From the NCBI GenBank assembly GCA_020216805.1, contig JAIWNN010000010.1, forward strand, positions 1 to 10,000: DNA of 10,000 nt. Direction: 5' to 3'. Made by a program: the position numbers and the translations under genes. The notes beneath the pieces are model-generated. The model did no database searches, was not told the DNA's origin, and saw only the letters and a list, made by a program, of their open reading frames with translations. This DNA comes from Desulfarculus sp. (GTDB lineage Bacteria > Desulfobacterota > Desulfarculia > Desulfarculales > Desulfarculaceae). Each line of letters opens with the position of its first letter. Positions within the stretch are counted from its first letter, which is position 1. Positions 5,527-10,000 of the stretch are shown piece after piece.

Positions 5527-8500
5527 ATGGCCAAATTGCGGGTCTATGAGCTGGCCAAGGAGCTCAAGCTGGATAACAAGGATCTGGTCCGGCAGCTCAT
5601 CGAGTTGGGCCTGGATGTGCGCAACCACATGAGCGTCATCAGTCCGGAGGAGGCCCAGGTGGTGCGCGACCGCCTCAAGGAGGAGCGCTCCGAGGTGGTG
5701 GAGGAGAAGCGGGTCACCACCCAGGTCATCCGCCGCCGCCGCCGCCAGGTGGAGAGCGAGGAGGCCGAGGCTGAAATGCCGGAGGTCGCCCTCAAGGAGG
5801 CCCCGGCCGCCGCCGCGCCCCGGGAGGATCTGGCGGAACCGGCGCAGATAGGCGCCCCGTCCGAGCCCGAGCCCCAGCCCGAACCCCCGGCCGCCCAGGT
5901 CCCGGAGCCAGAGACCGTTCCGCCGGAGCCCGAGCCCACGCCGACGGTGGTCGCCGCGGAAGAGACCGCGCCCGCGGCCGTGCAACCTCCCCCGCTCAGT
6001 CCCGCGCCTGCGGCCCCGGAGCCCGGGCCCGCCCCCAGCCTGGAGACCGTCCCCGAACCCGAACCTCGGCCCGAGCCCCAGCCCGAACCCCCTGTGGAGG
6101 CCAAGACCGTGCCCCCGGCCGCTACCACCGCCCAACCACCGGAGCTCCAAGCCACGGCTCCGGAGATGGCCCCCACTCTGACCGAGGCCCAGGCCGCGCC
6201 TGTCGCGCCCGCCACGCTGGAATCCACGCTCGAGCTCAAGGTTGAGGATCATCCACCCCAGCGGCGCGAGAGCCGGCCCAGCCCGCCCCAGGTCTCGCGT
6301 CCGGATGCCAAACCACCGGCCGCTCCGGCCGGTCCAGCGGGGCAGGTCGGTCCCGGCCAGCGCCAGGAGGCGCGCCCCGAGGCGGCCAAGGCGCCCAAGC
6401 GCTCGGTGGTGGACATGCCGGCCCGCATCATCAGCCGCCCCACCCAACCGGTGGCCCCCCCCACCGAGAAACGCCAGTACGAGCCCCCTCCGCGCGGCTA
6501 CGAGCCCCGCCCCAGCCGTCCGCCGTCAGGCCCGGGCGGCTATCGCCCGGCGGCCCCGGCACCCGCTGACACCCCGCCACCGGAGCGCAGCGACGACAAG
6601 ACCGGGCGGCGGCGCAAAAAGGGCAAGAAGACCGCCTCAATGCCCGATGACGAGATGCTGATGCGCAAGGCCGGCGCCGGCAAGCGCAAGGAGATCCTGG
6701 ACAAGGCCGACCTCTACGACATGGACCGCCACGGTCGCGGCAAGCGCCGGGGCGCGCCGGTCAAAAAGAAAAAGACCGAGATCACCACCCCCAAGGCCAT
6801 CAAGCGCCGGGTCAAGGTGGGCGAGGCCATCACCGTGGCCGAACTGGCCAAGCGCATGGGCGTCAAGTCGGCCGAGGTCGTCGGCCGCCTGATGCGCATG
6901 GGCATGATGCTCACCGCCAACCAGTCCCTGGATCTGGAGGACGCGGCCCTGGTGGCGGCGGAGTTCGGCTTCGAGATCGAACGGGTGGCCTTCGAGGAGG
7001 AAGGGCTGCTGGAGCAGGCGGTGGACCGTCCCGAGGACCTCAGGACCCGGCCTCCGGTGGTCACCATCATGGGCCACGTCGACCACGGCAAGACCTCGCT
7101 GCTGGACGCCATCCGGCGCACCAACGTGGCTGGTGGCGAAGCCGGCGGCATCACCCAGCACATCGGCGCCTACAATGTCCACCTGCCCCACGGCGGCCAG
7201 GTGGTCTTCCTGGACACCCCGGGCCACGCCGCCTTCACCCAGATGCGCGCCCGCGGCGCGCAGGTGACCGACGTGGTGGTCCTGGTGGTGGCCGCCGACG
7301 ACGGCGTGATGCAGCAGACCAAGGAGGCCATCAGCCACAGCCGCGAGGCTGGGGTGCCCATCGTGGTGGCGGTCAACAAGATCGACAAGCCCGGGGCCGA
7401 CCCCGCGCGGGTGCGCCGCGAACTGGCCGACCAGGGCCTGGTGCCCGAGGACTGGGGCGGCGACACCATCTACGTGGAGGTCTCGGCCAAGACCGGTCAG
7501 GGCATTGACACCCTGTTGGAGATGCTCCAGCTGCAGTCCGAGGTTCTGGAGCTGACCGCCAACCCCAACAAGGCCGCCAGGGGCCACATCCTGGAGGCGC
7601 GTCTGGACAAGGGACGCGGCCCGGTGGCCACGGTCTTGGTGCAGGAGGGCACCCTGAAAGCCGGCGACGCCTTTGTCTGCGGCGTCCACTCCGGGCGGGT
7701 GCGAGCGCTGTTTGACGACCTGGGCCGCCGAGTGGACGACGCCGGGCCGGCCATCCCGGTGGAGGTGCAGGGCTTCACCGGCGTGCCCGAGGCCGGCGAC
7801 GAGTTCGTGGTGGTGGAAAACGACAAGGTCGCCAAGCAGATCGCCGAGCACCGCGCCATGAAGAAGCGCGAGGCCGAACTGAGCTCCCAGACCCGGCTGT
7901 CGCTGGAGGGCTTCTTCGAACAGATGAAGGAGGGCGCGGTCCAGGAACTGAAGCTGGTGGTCAAGGCCGACGTGCAAGGCTCGGTGGAAGCCATGGTGGA
8001 CGCCCTGAACAAGCTGGGCAACGAGCAGGTGAAGGTCAACGTCATTCATTCGGCCACCGGCGCCATCACCGAGACCGACGTAATGCTGGCCTCGGCCTCC
8101 AACGCCATCATCATCGGCTTCAACGTGCGCCCCACCGGCAAGGTGACCGAGATCGCCGAGGCAGAGCACGTGGACATCCGTACCTACGACGTCATCTACC
8201 AGGTGATCGACGACGTCACCGCCGCCTTGACCGGCCTGCTGGCCCCGGTGATCCAGGAGGAGGTCCTCGGCCGCGCGGTGGTGCGCGAGACCTTCACCGT
8301 GCCCAAGGTGGGAACCATCGCCGGCTGCGCGGTCACCAGCGGCAAAGTGGAGCGCAACGCCCAGGCCCGTCTGCTGCGCGACGGAGTGGTGGTGGCCACC
8401 ACCAAGCTGGCCTCCCTGCGCCGCTTCAAGGACGACGTCAAGGAGGTCCTCCAGGGCTACGAGTGCGGCATCGGCTTGGAGAACTACAACGACATCAAGG

Positions 8501-8553
8501 TGGGCGACGAGATCGAGGTCTACGTCACCCGCGAGGTCGCGGCCCAGTTGTAG
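5527..8553 (+). CDS. infB: Translation initiation factor IF-2
   Basis: A 1008-residue GTPase that brings initiator fMet-tRNA to the 30S subunit and promotes 50S joining. An IF2_N domain at 1-52 ([20 protein letters not shown]) is followed by a long Pro/Glu/Ala-rich linker (about 90-350), a basic Lys/Arg patch (near 360-370), and a second IF2_N-type domain (about 429-480). The GTPase shows G1 GHVDHGKT (516-523), G3 DTPGH (563-567), G4 NKID (617-620) and G5 SAK (653-655); the beta-barrel domain II and C-terminal C1/C2 domains continue to the end. It is longer than E. coli IF2 (890 aa), all from the linker. The start is supported by AGGAG 7 nt upstream and by the N-terminal domain. ylxP begins 3 nt after its stop. 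Confidence 0.98.
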   Translation: MAKLRVYELAKELKLDNKDLVRQLIELGLDVRNHMSVISPEEAQVVRDRLKEERSEVVEEKRVTTQVIRRRRRQVESEEAEAEMPEVALKEAPAAAAPREDLAEPAQIGAPSEPEPQPEPPAAQVPEPETVPPEPEPTPTVVAAEETAPAAVQPPPLSPAPAAPEPGPAPSLETVPEPEPRPEPQPEPPVEAKTVPPAATTAQPPELQATAPEMAPTLTEAQAAPVAPATLESTLELKVEDHPPQRRESRPSPPQVSRPDAKPPAAPAGPAGQVGPGQRQEARPEAAKAPKRSVVDMPARIISRPTQPVAPPTEKRQYEPPPRGYEPRPSRPPSGPGGYRPAAPAPADTPPPERSDDKTGRRRKKGKKTASMPDDEMLMRKAGAGKRKEILDKADLYDMDRHGRGKRRGAPVKKKKTEITTPKAIKRRVKVGEAITVAELAKRMGVKSAEVVGRLMRMGMMLTANQSLDLEDAALVAAEFGFEIERVAFEEEGLLEQAVDRPEDLRTRPPVVTIMGHVDHGKTSLLDAIRRTNVAGGEAGGITQHIGAYNVHLPHGGQVVFLDTPGHAAFTQMRARGAQVTDVVVLVVAADDGVMQQTKEAISHSREAGVPIVVAVNKIDKPGADPARVRRELADQGLVPEDWGGDTIYVEVSAKTGQGIDTLLEMLQLQSEVLELTANPNKAARGHILEARLDKGRGPVATVLVQEGTLKAGDAFVCGVHSGRVRALFDDLGRRVDDAGPAIPVEVQGFTGVPEAGDEFVVVENDKVAKQIAEHRAMKKREAELSSQTRLSLEGFFEQMKEGAVQELKLVVKADVQGSVEAMVDALNKLGNEQVKVNVIHSATGAITETDVMLASASNAIIIGFNVRPTGKVTEIAEAEHVDIRTYDVIYQVIDDVTAALTGLLAPVIQEEVLGRAVVRETFTVPKVGTIAGCAVTSGKVERNAQARLLRDGVVVATTKLASLRRFKDDVKEVLQGYECGIGLENYNDIKVGDEIEVYVTREVAAQL
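5866..6092 (+). repeat. [14 protein letters not shown] direct repeat in the IF2 linker
   Basis: A 23-bp sequence encoding PEPQPEPP occurs identically and in the same frame at 5866-5888 (residues 114-121) and 6070-6092 (residues 182-189). The stretch between is full of related PEP/EPEP units. It looks like local duplication within a low-complexity, probably disordered linker. Confidence 0.75.
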
Positions 8554-8556
8554 CCG

Positions 8557-8889
8557 ATGGTGGTGGGCGCGCTGACCATGACCCTGCACGTGGCCGATTC
8601 CGGCGGCCTGAAGACCAAGCGCAAGGTCGCGCGCGCGGTCATCGACCGGGTGCGGGCCAAGTTCAACGCCGCCGCCGCCGAGGTTGGCGGCCAGGACACC
8701 TGGCAGCGCCTGGAGCTGGGCTTCGCGGTCTGTGGCAACCAGACCGCCCACGTGCAGCGCCAGATGGACGAGATCGTCCGCTATGTGGAGCGCCTGGCCC
8801 TGGCCGAGATCACCGATTTGCGCCGGGAGTTGGTCCCGCTCAAGGACATGGCCTGGGCCCCGGCGGTCAATCCGCCCTGGGAAGACTGA
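8557..8889 (+). CDS. ylxP: YlxP family protein (DUF503)
   Basis: A 110-residue protein of the DUF503/YlxP family, commonly found between infB and rbfA. The N-terminal MVVGALTMTLHV strand, the GGLKTKRKVARAVIDRVRAKFN helix region, and the EVGGQDTWQRLELGFAVCGN core match the family pattern. No established biochemical function is known to me; its steady position between ribosome-assembly and translation genes suggests a role there (inference). The ATG at 8557 lies 3 nt after the infB stop without a strong Shine-Dalgarno, so translational coupling is likely. Its TGA overlaps the rbfA ATG by one base. Confidence 0.92.
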   Translation: MVVGALTMTLHVADSGGLKTKRKVARAVIDRVRAKFNAAAAEVGGQDTWQRLELGFAVCGNQTAHVQRQMDEIVRYVERLALAEITDLRRELVPLKDMAWAPAVNPPWED

Positions 8890-9284
8890 TGGGCACCCGC
8901 CGCACCGAGAGACTGGGGAACCTGATCCTGGCCGAGCTGGCCGACCTGCTCCTGAAGCGGGTCAAGGATCCCCGCCTGGCCGGCATGACCCTCACCGGGG
9001 TGGACGTGTCGCCGGACCTGTCCCAGGCCAAGATCTACTTCAGCCTGTTGGACGCCGGCCGGCGTGGCGAGGTGGAGGCTGGCTTCCAGGCCGCCGCTCC
9101 CTTCCTGCGCCGGGAGCTGGCCACCCGCCTGGCCATCAAGACCACTCCGCGCCTGGTGCTGGCCTACGACGCCTCGCTGGTTCGGGGGGCGGAGATGGAA
9201 CGCCTGATCCGCCAGGTGCGCCAGGCCGATCAGGAGCAGGCCCAGGCTCGGGGCGACGCCCCCGAGGGCGAGGGCACGTCGTGA
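8889..9284 (+). CDS. rbfA: 30S ribosome-binding factor RbfA
   Basis: A 131-residue KH-like protein that binds the immature 30S subunit and aids 16S rRNA 5' end maturation. Recognisable elements are the N-terminal RRTERLGNLILAELADLL helix, KDPRLAGMTLTGVDVSPDLSQAKIYFS, and the RRELATRLAIKTTPRLVLAYD segment with the usual pattern before a final helix. The start overlaps the ylxP stop by one base, with GGGAAG (8879-8884) close upstream. The last 20 or so residues are Ala/Gln/Glu/Gly-rich. The stop overlaps the GTG start of the next gene by 4 nt. Confidence 0.95.
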   Translation: MGTRRTERLGNLILAELADLLLKRVKDPRLAGMTLTGVDVSPDLSQAKIYFSLLDAGRRGEVEAGFQAAAPFLRRELATRLAIKTTPRLVLAYDASLVRGAEMERLIRQVRQADQEQAQARGDAPEGEGTS

Positions 9285-10000
9285 AGACGGTGGTGGCCCA
9301 GGCCCTGCGCGAAGCCGGGCGGGTGCTGGTCATGGCCCATCGCGATCCGGACGGCGACGCCCTGGGCTCGGTGCTGGGCCTGATGCATCTGCTGACCGCC
9401 AACGGCAAGCAGGCCCGCTGCCACATCAACGGCGCGGTGCCGCCCGAGTACGCCTTCCTGCCCGGCCTGGAGACCCTGGACCCGGGCCTGCCCGCGCCGG
9501 AGTGGCCGGAGTTGGTGGTGCTGCTGGACTGCCACGAGCCCGACCGCACCGGACCGGTGGCGGCCCCCTACCTGGAGGCCGCGCCCAGGGTGGCGGTGGT
9601 GGATCACCACCTGGGCGAGGCGACCTTCGGCGACCCGCGCTGGGTGGAGCCGGCCCAGGCCGCCACCGCCCAGATGGTGGCTGGCCTGGCGGCGGATTTG
9701 GGCTGGGCGATGACCCCCGCGGCGGCCACCTGCCTCTACACCGGGCTGGTCACCGACACCGGCCGCTTTTGCTATTCCAACACCACGCCACTGGTGTTGC
9801 GGGCGGCGGCGGACCTGGTGGAGGCCGGGGCCGATCCCTGGGCCATCACCCAGCGGGCCTACTCCACCAGCCTGGAGCGTTTGAAGCTTTTCGGCCGGGT
9901 GCTGGCCAGCCTGGAACTCTTGGCCGACGGACGCCTGGCCCTGGCCCGCGCCCGCCAGGCCGACCTGGATGATCTGGGCTGCCCGCCCAGCGACCTGGAC
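9281..10000 (+). CDS. nrnA: DHH-family bifunctional oligoribonuclease/PAP phosphatase NrnA-like, partial
   Basis: The first 240 codons of a DHH/DHHA1 phosphoesterase; the end is cut by the window edge. NrnA degrades short oligoribonucleotides and dephosphorylates 3'-phosphoadenosine 5'-phosphate in the cytoplasm, with Mn ions bound by the DHH domain (family knowledge). The metal motifs are visible: AHRDPDGDALGS at residues 19-30, DCHEPDRTG beginning at Asp 83, and DHH at 108-110, followed by LYTGLVTDTGRFCYSNTTP, a strong NrnA-type match. The DHHA1 domain that would complete substrate binding lies outside. The GTG start is supported by GCGAGGG (9268-9274, 6 nt spacing) and a GTGA overlap with rbfA. 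An rbfA-nrnA pair often precedes truB, which would be expected just to the right. Confidence 0.92.
   Translation, partial: MKTVVAQALREAGRVLVMAHRDPDGDALGSVLGLMHLLTANGKQARCHINGAVPPEYAFLPGLETLDPGLPAPEWPELVVLLDCHEPDRTGPVAAPYLEAAPRVAVVDHHLGEATFGDPRWVEPAQAATAQMVAGLAADLGWAMTPAAATCLYTGLVTDTGRFCYSNTTPLVLRAAADLVEAGADPWAITQRAYSTSLERLKLFGRVLASLELLADGRLALARARQADLDDLGCPPSDLD

Noticed and set aside
5776-5778. Internal ATG in infB preceded by GAGG as a start for a short IF2 form
   Set aside because: GAGG arises from common Glu codons in this Glu-rich region, and nothing else supports a second start.
3649-6447. A 932-codon open frame on the minus strand, antisense to nusA, ylxR and infB
   Set aside because: Its translation is low-complexity Gly/Leu/His/Arg without family motifs, and it lies opposite clearly real genes. 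Long antisense frames are expected in GC-rich DNA with G/C at third codon positions.
6637-8751. A 704-codon minus-strand open frame opposite infB and ylxP
   Set aside because: Same cause: a mirror of the infB reading frame, rich in His, Gly and Leu, with no recognisable domain.
1-10000. Mobile element, CRISPR array, toxin-antitoxin or defence system
   Set aside because: No transposase, integrase, regularly spaced repeats or matching small gene pairs were seen; gene content is conserved housekeeping and anaerobic metabolism.

Overview
This is GC-rich bacterial chromosome with almost no spare space. It has a translation and transcription housekeeping operon on the plus strand and, divergent from it, the start of a 2-oxoacid:ferredoxin oxidoreductase operon on the minus strand. 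IorA paired with an FrhB/FdhB-type iron-sulfur flavoprotein suggests an anaerobe. Base composition, the long IF2 and the gene order would suit a sulfate-reducer-like lineage such as Desulfobacterota, but this is inference from gene content and not a phylogenetic placement.

Layout. Positions 1-2533 (minus) hold two translationally coupled genes: an FrhB/FdhB-family protein with an N-terminal ferredoxin segment, then iorA, which runs off the left edge. Positions 2534-2849 are a divergent intergenic region with a good sigma-70-type promoter and a hairpin leading to a tRNA-Gly(CCC) gene at 2850-2925. Positions 2926-3197 are a non-coding, strongly structured stretch before rimP. From 3198 to the right edge the genes are rimP, nusA, ylxR (rnpM), infB, ylxP (DUF503), rbfA and an nrnA-like DHH phosphoesterase that is cut by the window end.

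How they work together. RimP and RbfA mature the 30S subunit, IF2 starts translation, NusA controls pausing and termination of RNA polymerase, YlxR is an RNA-binding modulator, and NrnA removes the short oligoribonucleotides left by mRNA decay. Most junctions are 1-4 nt overlaps or 3-nt gaps; the exceptions are 91 bp before nusA and 103 bp before infB. In E. coli the same operon begins with a tRNA gene (metY, initiator tRNA); here that position is taken by a glycine tRNA, with no obvious terminator before rimP.

I found no mobile element, CRISPR array, toxin-antitoxin pair or defence system. All protein genes belong to recognised families. The points most worth a second look are the IorA-FrhB pairing and the RNA structure around the tRNA and upstream of rimP.
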